This document shows positions 9,022 to 18,129 of a stretch of 64,000 bases of DNA, in pieces (the stretch's first letter is position 1; each line of letters opens with the position of its first letter). This DNA is from Geothrix limicola (GTDB taxonomy: Bacteria; Acidobacteriota; Holophagae; Holophagales; Holophagaceae), in NCBI RefSeq assembly GCF_030268085.1, contig NZ_BSDE01000005.1, forward strand, positions 124,001 to 188,000, given 5' to 3'. The notes under the pieces were generated by a model that worked only from the letters and a program-made list of their open reading frames with translations, had not been told where the DNA came from and did no database searches. The position numbers and the translations under genes were made by a program.

Positions 9022-9100
9022 TAGGAGTCAAGGGTCTTGAGCCAGATCACAACCTTTGACGATCTATCGATCTAGAATGACCGGGTCCCGTGGAGGCCCC

Positions 9101-10519
9101 GTGTTCAACGGTTTCGAGCAGGCCCGGCTTTTCATCCAAGCCCAGTCCGTCCGCATGATCGATCTGATCTTCAGCGACCTCTGGGGCCGCTGGCATCACG
9201 TCAGCATCCCCGCCTCCCAGTTCACCGAATCCCTCATGCGCGATGGCGTGGGCTTCGATGGGTCCAGCGTGGGCCTGAAGTCCGTGAAGTCCGGCGACAT
9301 GGTGCTGATCCCCGATCTGGCCACGGGCTTCATGGATCCCTTCTGGGACACGCCGACGCTGGGCTTCATCTGCTCGGCCTACGAGGCCGACACCAAGGCG
9401 CCCTTCCCCGTGGATCCGCGCAACATCGCCATCCGCGCCGAGGACTACCTGCGCGAGACCGGCATCGCCGACGCCAGCATCTGGGGCCCCGAGTACGAGT
9501 TCTACGTCTTCGACAAGGTGAGCTACGAGAATGGCGTGAACAGCGCCTCGTACCGCGTCGACAGCCGCGAGGCGGACTGGCACAGCGGCGAGGGCGGCCA
9601 CGGCCACTTCATCCCCCTTCACGGCGGCTACCACGCCATGGCGCCCAAGGACCAGCTCTACAACCTGCGCGCCGAGATGTGCGCGGAGATGGAGCGCATG
9701 GGCGTTGACGTGAAGTACCACCACCACGAGGTCGGCGGCCCTGGCCAGTGCGAGATCGAGACGCCGCTCTTCCCCCTGCTGAAGGCCGGCGACGCCACCC
9801 AGATCGTGAAGTACGTCGTGAAGATGGTGGCCCACCGCCGCGGCCAGACGGCCACCTTCATGCCCAAGCCCCTCTACGGCGAAGCCGGCAGCGGCATGCA
9901 CTTCCACCAGATGCTCATGAAGGGCGGCAAGAACCTGTTCTACGACGAAAAGGGCTACGGGAAGATGAGCCAGGAGGCCCTCTGGTACATCGGCGGCATC
10001 CTCGCCCATGGCCCGGCCCTCCTGGCCCTCACGAACCCCAGCACCAACAGCTACCGCCGCTTGGTGCCCGGCTTCGAAGCCCCCATCAGCGCCTTCTTCT
10101 CCCTGGGCAACCGCTCGGCGGCCATCCGCGTGCCCAAGTATGCGGATCAGCCCGAAACGGCCCGTTTCGAATTCCGTCCCCCCGATGCCACCTGCAACGT
10201 CTACCTCGCCTTGGCGGCCCAGCTGCTCGCCGGCATCGACGGCATCCAGAAGAAGATGGATCCCACAGCGCTCGGGTTCGGGCCCATCGATCAGAACATC
10301 TTCGGGTGGTCGGAGGAGCAGCGGAAGAAGATCAAGAGCCTGCCCACGAGCCTCACGGAAGCCTGTGACGCGCTGGAGAACGACATGGACTTCCTGCTGG
10401 CCGGGGGCGCCTTCGAGCGCCTGCAGCTGGAGGATTATCTCAAGCACCTCCGCGCCCAGGAGGCCGCCGTGCGCAACCGCCCTCATCCCTACGAGATGGC
10501 CCTCTACTTCGAGGCCTGA
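9101..10519 (+). CDS. glnA: Type I glutamine synthetase
   Basis: A 472-residue enzyme that makes glutamine from glutamate, ammonia and ATP. Landmarks: FDGSSVGLKSV near the start of the catalytic domain, GPEYEFYVFD (metal-binding Glu), HHHEVGGPGQCEIE, GSGMHFHQML and RLVPGFEAPISAFFSLGNRS. The GTG at 9101 is favoured because GGAGG precedes it and it gives the normal N-terminus; an ATG 45 bases upstream is in frame. At the place of the adenylylated Tyr of enteric GS (KNLYDLPPEE) this protein has QNIFGWSEEQ with Phe401, so control by GlnE-type adenylylation looks impossible. Confidence 0.93.
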   Translation: MFNGFEQARLFIQAQSVRMIDLIFSDLWGRWHHVSIPASQFTESLMRDGVGFDGSSVGLKSVKSGDMVLIPDLATGFMDPFWDTPTLGFICSAYEADTKAPFPVDPRNIAIRAEDYLRETGIADASIWGPEYEFYVFDKVSYENGVNSASYRVDSREADWHSGEGGHGHFIPLHGGYHAMAPKDQLYNLRAEMCAEMERMGVDVKYHHHEVGGPGQCEIETPLFPLLKAGDATQIVKYVVKMVAHRRGQTATFMPKPLYGEAGSGMHFHQMLMKGGKNLFYDEKGYGKMSQEALWYIGGILAHGPALLALTNPSTNSYRRLVPGFEAPISAFFSLGNRSAAIRVPKYADQPETARFEFRPPDATCNVYLALAAQLLAGIDGIQKKMDPTALGFGPIDQNIFGWSEEQRKKIKSLPTSLTEACDALENDMDFLLAGGAFERLQLEDYLKHLRAQEAAVRNRPHPYEMALYFEA

Positions 10520-10620
10520 CCCGTCCTTGGGTCCAGTTGCAGGAAGGCGCTGGAGACCCGATATTGCCTCCGAGCGTGGCTCAGCATCTTCCCGATGCCA
10601 GGGCCAGGCGGGAGGTGACC

Positions 10621-10809
10621 ATGGACGTCTACCTGGACACCAAGGAAATGGATCTTCTGATGGGCATCCTCGAACACCGGCTCGAGGATCTCCGCCGCGA
10701 AATCCACCACACGGACAGCCGGGCCTTCAAGGCCGAACTCAAGACTGACGAGGCGGTGCTCAAGGGCGTCCTCACCAAACTGAAGACGCCGGCAGCCATG
10801 GGGATCTGA
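10621..10809 (+). CDS. Small hypothetical protein (helical hairpin)
   Basis: A 62-residue charged protein (MDVYLDTKEMDLLMGILEHR...) predicted to be two helices. The ATG at 10621 follows GGGAGGTGACC, a strong ribosome site, which supports it as a real gene. The pattern with a Leu-rich first helix and HTDSRAFKAELKTDE resembles small uncharacterised proteins found in many proteobacteria and acidobacteria. No function can be assigned. It ends one base before the convergent methyltransferase-like gene. Confidence 0.65.
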   Translation: MDVYLDTKEMDLLMGILEHRLEDLRREIHHTDSRAFKAELKTDEAVLKGVLTKLKTPAAMGI

Positions 10810-10810
10810 C

Positions 10811-11269
10811 TCAGAACCAGCGCCGGACCCGCCGCGTGTAGGCCTGGTAGGCTTCGCCGAACTGGGCCCGCAGGCGCACCTCCTCCCGCGCGATGACGAG
10901 GCGATCCAGCAGCACCGCCAACAGGAGCGTCAGCCCCAGCAGCCAGGCCGAATCCAGACCGAAGCCGAAGGCCGCCAGCAGGCAGGTCAGCCCGAGGTAG
11001 AGCGGGTTCCGCGACAGGCGGAAGGGGCCCGTCGTGAGGAGGGTCGAAGCCACGCCGTTGGGCTGATGGGTCGTGCGGTGGCGCTTGAAGGTGGCCACCC
11101 CCCACAGGCCGAGGAGCCCCGCCAGCAGCAGGAGCAGCACCGCGAGGCCGAGGCGCAGGGGCGCCGGCAGGGGTAGCTCCAGAGGGTGCAGACGGCCCAT
11201 CCCCCAGCCCACCAGGAGGCAGGCGAGGAAGAGGAGGGGCGGCTGGGGCGACTTTCCGGTGCGGTTCAA
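10811..11269 (-). CDS. Isoprenylcysteine/phospholipid methyltransferase-like membrane protein
   Basis: A 152-residue membrane protein with about four hydrophobic segments. The C-terminal half carries the ICMT/PEMT-type signature: LLTTGPFRLSRNPLYLGLT, then EEVRLRAQFGEAYQAYTRRVRRWF. Such proteins methylate lipids or prenylated/other hydrophobic acceptors with SAM; the bacterial substrate is usually unknown. Convergent with the small gene at 10621 and 50 bases downstream of purL in the same direction. Confidence 0.85.
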   Translation of the reverse strand: MNRTGKSPQPPLLFLACLLVGWGMGRLHPLELPLPAPLRLGLAVLLLLLAGLLGLWGVATFKRHRTTHQPNGVASTLLTTGPFRLSRNPLYLGLTCLLAAFGFGLDSAWLLGLTLLLAVLLDRLVIAREEVRLRAQFGEAYQAYTRRVRRWF

Positions 11270-11319
11270 CCTGGCCTCCGAGGTTCAGCAGGACCGCCGC
11301 GGTGGAAGCCCGGATCAGA

Positions 11320-13632
11320 CTAGCTCAGGGCGGTTTCCAGGGCGTTGGCGTGCAGGCCCTTCAGGTCCGCCGCGTCCGCGTCCAGCAGGGGCTGGCCGTC
11401 GACGGCGAGGGTGATGCGCGCGCCACCGGTGGTGCCGATCTTGGCGAAGGGCACGCGGTGGGTGGCGCAGAGGGTGGCGAGGCTGGATTCGGCCTCGGCG
11501 CTCACGCTCACGACGATGCGGCCCACGGATTCGCCGAAGAGCAGGCTGTCGAGGCGCAGCGCGCCGCGGTTCAGCATCAGCTGGCAGCCCATGCCCTCTC
11601 CGGCGTTTCCACCAAAGGCGCTTTCCAGGGCCGCCACCATCAGGCCGCCCTCGCTGGTGTCGTGGGCGCTGCGGATGAGGCCCAGGCGGATGCCCTCACG
11701 CACGCAGGCCTGCAGGCGCAGTTCCTCGTCCAGGCGCAGCTCGGGGCAGGCGCCCTGGGTCTTGCCCGTGCGCAGCTTCAGGTACTCGCTGCCGCCCAGT
11801 TCATCGCGGGTCTCGCCCAGCAGGAAGATGCCGTCGTGGGCGGCGCGGAAGCCCGAGCCGCAGATGCGGTTGCCCACCTTCGACAGGGCGGTCGCATCGG
11901 GCGCATCAATGGCCACCGGACCCGCGCAGTCCTCCACCAGACCCACGGCCGCGATCATGGGCGTGGGGAAGATGCTCTGGCCTTCGGTGTCGTTGTAGAG
12001 GCTCACATTGCCACTGACGATGGGCACGTCGAGGGCGAGGCAGGCCTGGCGGATGCCCAGGCAGCCCTGCTCGAAGGTCCACATGTTCTCGGGCTTCTCA
12101 GGATTGCCGTAGTTCAGGCAGTCCGTGAGGCCGATGGGCTCGGCGCCCACGCAGGCCAGGTTGCGGCAGGCCTCGGCCACGGCGTGGGCCGCGCCCCAGA
12201 AGGGATCGAGGTAGCAGAAGCGGCTGTTGCAGTCGCTGCTCATGGCCACGGCCTTGCCCGTGTCCTGACCCGCCTCATCCTTCACGCGGATGATGCCCGC
12301 ATCGCCCCGCCCCATGCCCAGCAGCGTGTTGCTGCGCACGGTGCCGTCGTACTGCTCGAAGATCCAGCGCTTGCTGGCCACCGTGGGACTCTGCAGGATC
12401 TGGCGCAGGGTGCGCTCCACCTCGGCGGGCTTGAGGTCCGCGGGCAGGGGGTCAGAAGCCACCGAATCCAGATAGGCCGGGCGCTCGCGGGGCCGGTCGT
12501 ACTTGGGCGCCGCATCCACCAGGGGCTGGATGGGCAGGTTGATGACGGGCTGGCCATGCCAGCTGCCGATGAAGCGGCCGCTGTCGGTCACCTCGCCCAC
12601 CACGCAAGCGTCGAGGCCCCACTTATGCAGTACCTCGATGATCTTGGGTTCGCAGCCGGGGCGGGCCACCAGCAGCATGCGCTCCTGGCTTTCGCTGAGC
12701 ATCAGCTCGAAGGGGGTCATGCCCTCTTCGCGCATGGGCACTTGGTCAAGGCGGATCTCCAGGCCCGTGCCCGCGCGGCTGGCCATTTCGAAGCTGCTGG
12801 AGGTGAGGCCCGCGGCGCCCATGTCCTGGATGCCGATGACCCAGTCCGTCTTGAAGATCTCGAGGCAGGCTTCGAGCAGCAGCTTTTCCGTGAAGGGGTC
12901 GCCCACCTGCACCGTGGGGCGCTTCTCCTCGCTGCCCTCGCCGAACTCCGCCGAGGCCATGCTGGCGCCGTGGATGCCGTCGCGGCCCGTCTTCGAGCCG
13001 ATGTACATCACCTTGTTGCCCACGCCCGAGGCGAAGCCCTTGAAGACCTTGTCGCTGCGCAGCACGCCGAGCGTGAAGGCGTTCACGAGGATGTTGCCGT
13101 TGTAGCTGCCATCAAACGCGCAGTCGCCACCCAGCATGGGGATGCCCATGCAGTTGCCATAGCCCGAGATGCCCGCCGATACGCCCTTCACCAGGCTCTT
13201 CATGCGCGGCGCGTCGAGGTCGCCGAAGCGCAGAGAGTTCAGGTTTGCCAGGGGCCGCGCGCCCATGGTGAACACGTCGCGCAGGATGCCGCCCACGCCA
13301 GTGGCGGCGCCCTGGTAGGGCTCGATGAAACTGGGGTGGTTGTGGCTCTCCATCTTGAAGCAGACGGCCCAGCCATCGCCGATATCGACCACGCCTGCGT
13401 TTTCGCCGGGCCCTTCGATCACGCGGGGGCCTTCGGTCGGCAGGTTCTTCAGGTGGATGCGACTGGATTTGTATGAGCAGTGCTCGCTCCACATGGCGCT
13501 GAACACGCCCAGTTCCGAATAGGTGGGCAGGCGGCCATCCAGGAGGCGCAGGATGACCTGCCATTCATCCTTGGACAGGCCCAGCTCCAGAGCCAGGGAT
13601 TCGGTGACGGCGGGTTCGATGGCGACGGACAT
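11320..13632 (-). CDS. purL: Phosphoribosylformylglycinamidine synthase subunit PurL
   Basis: A 770-residue small-type PurL, the ATP-dependent synthase half of FGAM synthase, working with PurS and PurQ. The N-terminus has [10 protein letters not shown] with the conserved His, followed by [22 protein letters not shown] and FTMGARP, which bind ATP and FGAR. The second half has [11 protein letters not shown] and the HDTSEGG motif. Length matches the small-form family (large fused PurL is about 1300). It is encoded opposite to purS-purQ and about 6 kb away. A GGAG lies a few bases before the ATG. Confidence 0.96.
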   Translation of the reverse strand: MSVAIEPAVTESLALELGLSKDEWQVILRLLDGRLPTYSELGVFSAMWSEHCSYKSSRIHLKNLPTEGPRVIEGPGENAGVVDIGDGWAVCFKMESHNHPSFIEPYQGAATGVGGILRDVFTMGARPLANLNSLRFGDLDAPRMKSLVKGVSAGISGYGNCMGIPMLGGDCAFDGSYNGNILVNAFTLGVLRSDKVFKGFASGVGNKVMYIGSKTGRDGIHGASMASAEFGEGSEEKRPTVQVGDPFTEKLLLEACLEIFKTDWVIGIQDMGAAGLTSSSFEMASRAGTGLEIRLDQVPMREEGMTPFELMLSESQERMLLVARPGCEPKIIEVLHKWGLDACVVGEVTDSGRFIGSWHGQPVINLPIQPLVDAAPKYDRPRERPAYLDSVASDPLPADLKPAEVERTLRQILQSPTVASKRWIFEQYDGTVRSNTLLGMGRGDAGIIRVKDEAGQDTGKAVAMSSDCNSRFCYLDPFWGAAHAVAEACRNLACVGAEPIGLTDCLNYGNPEKPENMWTFEQGCLGIRQACLALDVPIVSGNVSLYNDTEGQSIFPTPMIAAVGLVEDCAGPVAIDAPDATALSKVGNRICGSGFRAAHDGIFLLGETRDELGGSEYLKLRTGKTQGACPELRLDEELRLQACVREGIRLGLIRSAHDTSEGGLMVAALESAFGGNAGEGMGCQLMLNRGALRLDSLLFGESVGRIVVSVSAEAESSLATLCATHRVPFAKIGTTGGARITLAVDGQPLLDADAADLKGLHANALETALS

Positions 13633-13701
13633 GGAGGCTCCGGAAGCCTTTGATTCTAACGGTTCCGTCTTTGCCGAACGAGCCTTGACATCAGGTGGAC
13701 A

Positions 13702-14847
13702 TCAGCTGGGGGCCCCCTCCGGCTCCATGGGTGCCATCGGGGATTCCCCGCCCTCGTAGGTGCGCCGCAGCACGCCCTGCACGAGGCGCTGGAAGAAAGT
13801 GGCCCGTTCCGGGTTGAACACGATGGAGACCGAGGCCTTGAGCTCGCTGCCCAGTTCCAGCAGCGGTCCGCCCTCCATGCCCGTGCCCAGCAGCATCAGG
13901 GGCACCCTCCCCTGCAGGGTTTCCACCATGGGTTTGAGGCGGCGGCGCTCGTCCAGGCTCAGGGTCGGCACGTGATAGAGCACCAGAGCCGGTTTCTGGT
14001 TCAGGGCCTCCTTCAGGGCCGCCATGGTGGGCGGGATGCGCGTGAGGGGCTGGAGGCCGCCCAGCAGGGCCTGCAGGGCCGTTTCCAAGGCCGCGTCCCC
14101 CGACACCAGCAGCAGTCCCGTAGGCCGTCCCGCGGCCACCCTGCCCGGGCCCGCGGAGGTTCCGGTATCCACGCCCCGGCGCGAGATGCGCTCGAGATCC
14201 TCTTCCCGCTTTTCGAAGACCCAGCGGGACAGCGGGTTCAGGACGGCGTCGTCCAGCTGGGGCCGGTATTCCACGCCGAAGGCGCGGCCGTGCACGTGCC
14301 GGAGCACGACCTTCGTGTTGATGCGGATCTGGTCCGTCAGGGGGATGGTCACGGCCATCTCCTGGCCCACCATCAGCTCGCCTTCCTGGAAATCCCGGTT
14401 GCTGTAGATCCGGCCGCCCGTCGTGCTGACGTCCACCAGGAGGCCCATGACGAGGTCGAATTTCGGGGTGCTGAAGGTCACGGGCACCCGGCCCACGCGA
14501 TCCACGCGGTAGGCCCCGCGGTGGTCCTCTTCGTGCAGCGCATCCGGCACCGAAAGGCGGAGGGTCCGGCGGCCATCGATCATGCCGAAACCCTTCAGCT
14601 CCGTGGGCGCCTCCAGGAAGCTGACGCCGTTGGGAAACCTCATCTTAAGGCCCGCGTTGCGCAACCCGTACGTGGCATCCTCCCGGCCCATGGTGGCCAC
14701 CACTTGGACCTCGGATCCATCGACCTTCACGAAGGAAGACTCGAACCGGAGGTAGGGCGTCACCAGGATCAGCAGTTCGCGCCGCTCGCAGGCGCGCTTG
14801 AAGATATCGGCGATGGTCTCCGCGTTACGGATCAGGTTGCCCGCCAA
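13702..14847 (-). CDS. PilZ domain protein with receiver-like C-terminal domain
   Basis: About 381 residues if the TTG at 14847 is used; an ATG at 14955 is also in frame but would overlap the divergent gene, and GGAGGT stands just before the TTG. The first 130 residues look like a YcgR-type flanking domain. A PilZ domain follows, with the c-di-GMP motifs RGAYR (RxxxR) and DVSTTGG (DxSxxG). The last 110 residues (TGLLLVSGDAALETAL ... SIVFNPERATFFQRL) have the alternating strand/helix pattern of a response-regulator receiver but lack a clear phospho-Asp triad. It is probably a c-di-GMP effector for motility or surface life. Confidence 0.82.
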   Translation of the reverse strand: MAGNLIRNAETIADIFKRACERRELLILVTPYLRFESSFVKVDGSEVQVVATMGREDATYGLRNAGLKMRFPNGVSFLEAPTELKGFGMIDGRRTLRLSVPDALHEEDHRGAYRVDRVGRVPVTFSTPKFDLVMGLLVDVSTTGGRIYSNRDFQEGELMVGQEMAVTIPLTDQIRINTKVVLRHVHGRAFGVEYRPQLDDAVLNPLSRWVFEKREEDLERISRRGVDTGTSAGPGRVAAGRPTGLLLVSGDAALETALQALLGGLQPLTRIPPTMAALKEALNQKPALVLYHVPTLSLDERRRLKPMVETLQGRVPLMLLGTGMEGGPLLELGSELKASVSIVFNPERATFFQRLVQGVLRRTYEGGESPMAPMEPEGAPS

Positions 14848-14953
14848 AGCACCTCCATGTGGGTTCTTGCTTCCATCATGAATTCCCTCCCGTACACTGG
14901 GAAGCTCTGCTTTCGTCCCGGCATTCCATCGGGAGACCTCGCTTCTGGACCCC

Positions 14954-16621
14954 ATGACCCCGCCCCGGACCCTCCTCGCCTACAGCGCCCCCCGAAGCGG
15001 CTTCGGGGATGAGTGGATGACCTTCCTCCCCATCGGCCTGGGCTACCTGCAGGCCATGCTCAAATCCCGCGCCTTCCCCTGCCGGGTGGCCAACCTGAGC
15101 GGCAAGGGGCGGAAGGAGGTCCTGGCCTATTTCCGGGCCCAGAACCCGGCGGTGGTGGGCATCTCCATGTTCACCTTCAACCGCAAGCGCTCCTACGAGC
15201 TACTGGCCTGGGCCCGGGAGGCCTGCCCCGACGCCATTCTCCTCGCCGGCGGCCCCCACCCCACCCACCTGGCCGACGAGGTCTTCGAGGACTGCCCGGC
15301 CCTGGACGCCATCGTGCAGGGCGAGGGCGAGACGGTGCTGATGGGCATCGTAGAGCGCCTGAAGACCGCGCCCGCCTCCGACCTCTGGAAACGCACGCCG
15401 GGCCTCATTCTTCGAGACGGGCGCACCCTGCCCCAGGCGCCCCTGGAGGACCTGGACGCCGTGGGCATTCCCGCCGAACACCTGGAGGCGGACTTCCTCA
15501 ACGACGTGGGCCAGCTGGCCTACCTCAGCACCAGCCGCGGCTGCCCGGCCACCTGCAACTTCTGCAACACGCCCGAGTTCTGGGGCACCTCCATCCGCTT
15601 CCGCAGCGCGCCTTCGGTGCTGCGCGAGATGCGCCTGCTCCGCGAAACCCACGGCCTCACCTACTTCAGCTTCCGCGACGACACCTTCACCGCCAACCGG
15701 GATCGCGTGCTGAAGCTGATGGACGGCATCCAGCAGAGCGGGCTCCATCCCCTCTGGAACTGCCAAAGCCGCGTGAACCTGGTGGACGAGGATCGCCTGG
15801 TGGCCATGAAGCGCGCGGGCTGCGAGTTCATGCAGTTCGGCGTCGAGCACGGCAGCGAGCGGGTGCTGGTGCTGCTGGACAAGGGCACCAACCTGCGCCA
15901 CGCGCGGCGGGCCCTGGACCTCGTGCGCAAGGTGGGCATGAACCTCGGCATCTACCTCATCACGGGCATCCCCGGCGAGACCTGGGCCGACGTGGAGGAG
16001 ACCGCCACCTTCATCCGCGATACAAAACCCAGCGACTGCCAGATCAGCCCGCTGGCACTGTATCCCGGCACGCGGATGTTCGATCAGTACCGCGCCGAAG
16101 GCCGCATCCAGAAGGACTTCTACCGGGCCTCGGGCGATGCCGAGATCTTCGCCCGGGTGGATGCCCACACGGAAAAGGCCCTGCGCCACCTCGACCAGGC
16201 GGCTCAAAAGGCCAAGGCCAGATCCCGTTTCACTGCCGCCGAATTCGCCGAGCAGAAGCGCTGGCTGGGCTTCTGTGCCGTCACCAACCTGCTCTGCGGC
16301 GAGGCGGCCGAGGAAGAGGGCCGGTTCACCGAGGCCGAGACCGAATACGCCGAAATCATCGCCCAGGAACCCGCGAATCCCTGGGGCTTCATGAAGCGCG
16401 CCCTGCTCTTCGAGAAGCTGGGCCGGGTCGACAAGGCCCGGGCCGACCTGTCCGAGGTGCTGGCCCTGGCTCCGGGCAATCCCGAGGCCACCGAACTGGC
16501 GCGCCTCTGGGGCCTTAAGCAGACCGATGCTCGTAGGGGGACCCGCCCGAAGAAGCCCGCCCACGGCCCCACCGCCGAGATGAAGGGCGCCGAGACCTAC
16601 CTCAGTCGGCCGAAGATGTAG
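14954..16621 (+). CDS. B12-binding radical SAM protein with C-terminal TPR region
   Basis: A 555-residue protein. Residues 1-150 form a cobalamin-binding-like Rossmann domain (FLPIGLGYLQAML ... VVGISMFTFNRK ... LLAGGPHPTHL ... GEGE). The radical SAM core has the CxxxCxxC cluster motif CPATCNFC (Cys197, 201, 204) and GVEHGSERVL. The last 100 residues contain TPR-like helices (AETEYAEIIAQEPANPWGFMKRA). Such enzymes carry out methylations or rearrangements in many pathways; the substrate is not evident. It is divergent from the PilZ gene. Confidence 0.88.
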   Translation: MTPPRTLLAYSAPRSGFGDEWMTFLPIGLGYLQAMLKSRAFPCRVANLSGKGRKEVLAYFRAQNPAVVGISMFTFNRKRSYELLAWAREACPDAILLAGGPHPTHLADEVFEDCPALDAIVQGEGETVLMGIVERLKTAPASDLWKRTPGLILRDGRTLPQAPLEDLDAVGIPAEHLEADFLNDVGQLAYLSTSRGCPATCNFCNTPEFWGTSIRFRSAPSVLREMRLLRETHGLTYFSFRDDTFTANRDRVLKLMDGIQQSGLHPLWNCQSRVNLVDEDRLVAMKRAGCEFMQFGVEHGSERVLVLLDKGTNLRHARRALDLVRKVGMNLGIYLITGIPGETWADVEETATFIRDTKPSDCQISPLALYPGTRMFDQYRAEGRIQKDFYRASGDAEIFARVDAHTEKALRHLDQAAQKAKARSRFTAAEFAEQKRWLGFCAVTNLLCGEAAEEEGRFTEAETEYAEIIAQEPANPWGFMKRALLFEKLGRVDKARADLSEVLALAPGNPEATELARLWGLKQTDARRGTRPKKPAHGPTAEMKGAETYLSRPKM

Positions 16622-16633
16622 CAGGAGAGCAAG

Positions 16634-16795
16634 CGAGGCCCGGCTTCGCCGGACCTCGCGCGGGGGGTACGGGGGGAGGCTCCATGTCCGCAAGCCGCAG
16701 GCGCGCGGGAGCCACGCAACGCGTGGCGTCACATGGAGGCGCGCAGCGCGCCCATGGGTCCTCGCAACGCATGCGTTGCGAGGGTGACCCCCGGA
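16634..16795. repeat. Foldable intergenic element, copy B
   Basis: The 179-base gap after the radical SAM gene is nearly all secondary structure. In order: a hairpin at 16634-16658 (CGAGGcCCGGC/GCCGGaCCTCG), an outer pair GGGGGT (16663-16668) with ACCCCC (16787-16792), an inner 8-bp pair CTCCATGT (16680-16687) with ACATGGAG (16731-16738) enclosing hairpin 16711-16727 (GCCACGC/GCGTGGC), hairpin 16738-16752 (GGCGCGC/GCGCGCC) and a perfect 24-bp palindrome at 16760-16783. The ends match copy A at 6291-6362. It could be a REP/MITE-like mobile element or a structured terminator region. Confidence 0.6.
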
Positions 16796-16800
16796 GAGAA

Positions 16801-17343
16801 TTAATCTTCGTGTTTTAAGTTCGGGCTGCGCTCGAGGATCGTGAGCACCAGGCGCTCCAGCTCGTCCACCAGCAGGAAGCGCAGGTTCGGATCCTTGCGC
16901 AGGGTCGCCCCGGGATCGCCTCCGCCACGGAGGACGAAGAAGGGGCCCGAGCGCTCGATCCGGGAGATCTGCTTCCAGAGCAGCCGCCCCGCGCCGAGGC
17001 GCCGCGCCAGCGAGGCCGGCAGCGCGTTGTGCTCCACGGAAAGGCCCAGGTCATCCACGAGCACGTGGGAGCCCTCCACCAGCAGCACGCCCAGCAGGGT
17101 TCCCAGCAGGAGCAGGCTGCCCATCAGCACGGCGCCGAAAGCCGCCACCACGGCCACCCAGAAGGACCAGGTGGGATCGCCGGCCGCCTCGGCCACGCGA
17201 AGGGAGGCCCGCAGGACCGGCAACCGCTCCAGGATCTGGGCCAGGGCCCGCACACCCACCAGCCAGGAGCCTGCGAAGAGCAGCATGGCCATGGCGCGCT
17301 GGGCGAAGGAGGGCCTGAAGACGAGTGGAGATCCGACGGACAT
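16801..17343 (-). CDS. Hypothetical membrane protein with two TM segments
   Basis: A 180-residue protein starting at the ATG at 17343 (MSVGSPLVFRPSFAQRAM). Two hydrophobic segments lie at about residues 17-38 and 60-88. The C-terminal half is soluble and resembles a small PH-like domain (VLVDDLGLSVEH ... LLWKQISRIERSGPFFVLRGG), a pattern seen in bPH-type membrane proteins. The frame stays open far upstream, but that part is antisense to other genes. It sits just downstream of pyrF, so it may be its operon partner. Confidence 0.7.
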   Translation of the reverse strand: MSVGSPLVFRPSFAQRAMAMLLFAGSWLVGVRALAQILERLPVLRASLRVAEAAGDPTWSFWVAVVAAFGAVLMGSLLLLGTLLGVLLVEGSHVLVDDLGLSVEHNALPASLARRLGAGRLLWKQISRIERSGPFFVLRGGGDPGATLRKDPNLRFLLVDELERLVLTILERSPNLKHED

Positions 17344-17354
17344 CTGGGGGTGAC

Positions 17355-18077
17355 CTAGGCCATCTCGGCCACGATGGCCTCGGCCGCGGCCGCCGGATCC
17401 GCCGCGTGGGTGATGGGACGGCCCACCACCAGCCAGGTGGAGCCCTGCTTCAGGGCCTGGGCTGGCGTCATGACGCGGGCCTGGTCCTGGGTGGCCGCGC
17501 CCGAAGGCCGGATGCCCGGTGTCAGGCGGTAGAAGGCCTCGCCGCAGGCTTCGCGGATGGCCGAGGCTTCCCAGGCCGAGCACACGACGCCGCTGCAGCC
17601 CGCCTGCTGGGCCAGCTTTGCGTAGGCCAGGGCCAGGTCTTCGGGCTTGGCCGCATGACCCAGGGCCGCCAGTGCCTCCCGGTCCAGGCTGGTGAGCACC
17701 GTGACCGCCAGCAGCTCCGTGCGGCCCCCCGCGGCCTTGTGGGCGCGGGTGGCCTCGGCGGCGGCCTCCAGCATGGCGGGACCGCCCTGGGCGTGCACGT
17801 TGATGAGCCGGGGATCCAGCTTGAGCACGGCCTCCATGGCGCGCCGGACCGTGGTGGGGATGTCGTGCAGCTTGAGGTCGAGGAAGACCGGAACCCGCTC
17901 CTGCAGGGCTTTCACGAAGGCCGGCCCCTCGGCGCAGAAGAGCTCGAGCCCCACCTTGAGCATGCCCACCCGGCCGGACAGCCGGTCGGCCATGGCCATG
18001 GCCTCCTTCGCCGTGGGGACATCCAGGGCCACCACGAGGCGCTCGCGGGGCGTGAGGGTCAGGGTGGATGCAGACAA
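17355..18077 (-). CDS. pyrF: Orotidine 5'-phosphate decarboxylase
   Basis: A 240-residue enzyme for the last step of UMP synthesis. It has LVVALDVPTAKEA at the N-terminus, the catalytic DxKxxD motif in FLDLKLHDIPTTV, and RLTPGIRPSG and WLVVGRPIT for phosphate binding, so it belongs to the short bacterial PyrF type. The TTG at 18077 has GGGAG six bases ahead and is favoured; an in-frame ATG at 18107 lacks a clear ribosome site and would sit closer to the divergent gene. Confidence 0.93.
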   Translation of the reverse strand: MSASTLTLTPRERLVVALDVPTAKEAMAMADRLSGRVGMLKVGLELFCAEGPAFVKALQERVPVFLDLKLHDIPTTVRRAMEAVLKLDPRLINVHAQGGPAMLEAAAEATRAHKAAGGRTELLAVTVLTSLDREALAALGHAAKPEDLALAYAKLAQQAGCSGVVCSAWEASAIREACGEAFYRLTPGIRPSGAATQDQARVMTPAQALKQGSTWLVVGRPITHAADPAAAAEAIVAEMA

Positions 18078-18129
18078 AGGGGACTCCCGTATGATGCGGA
18101 GAATCATTCTGCCACCAAGCGAGATCCCC

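Noticed and set aside
11302-13476. 724-codon open frame opposite purL
   Set aside because: Antisense shadow of purL without any motif.
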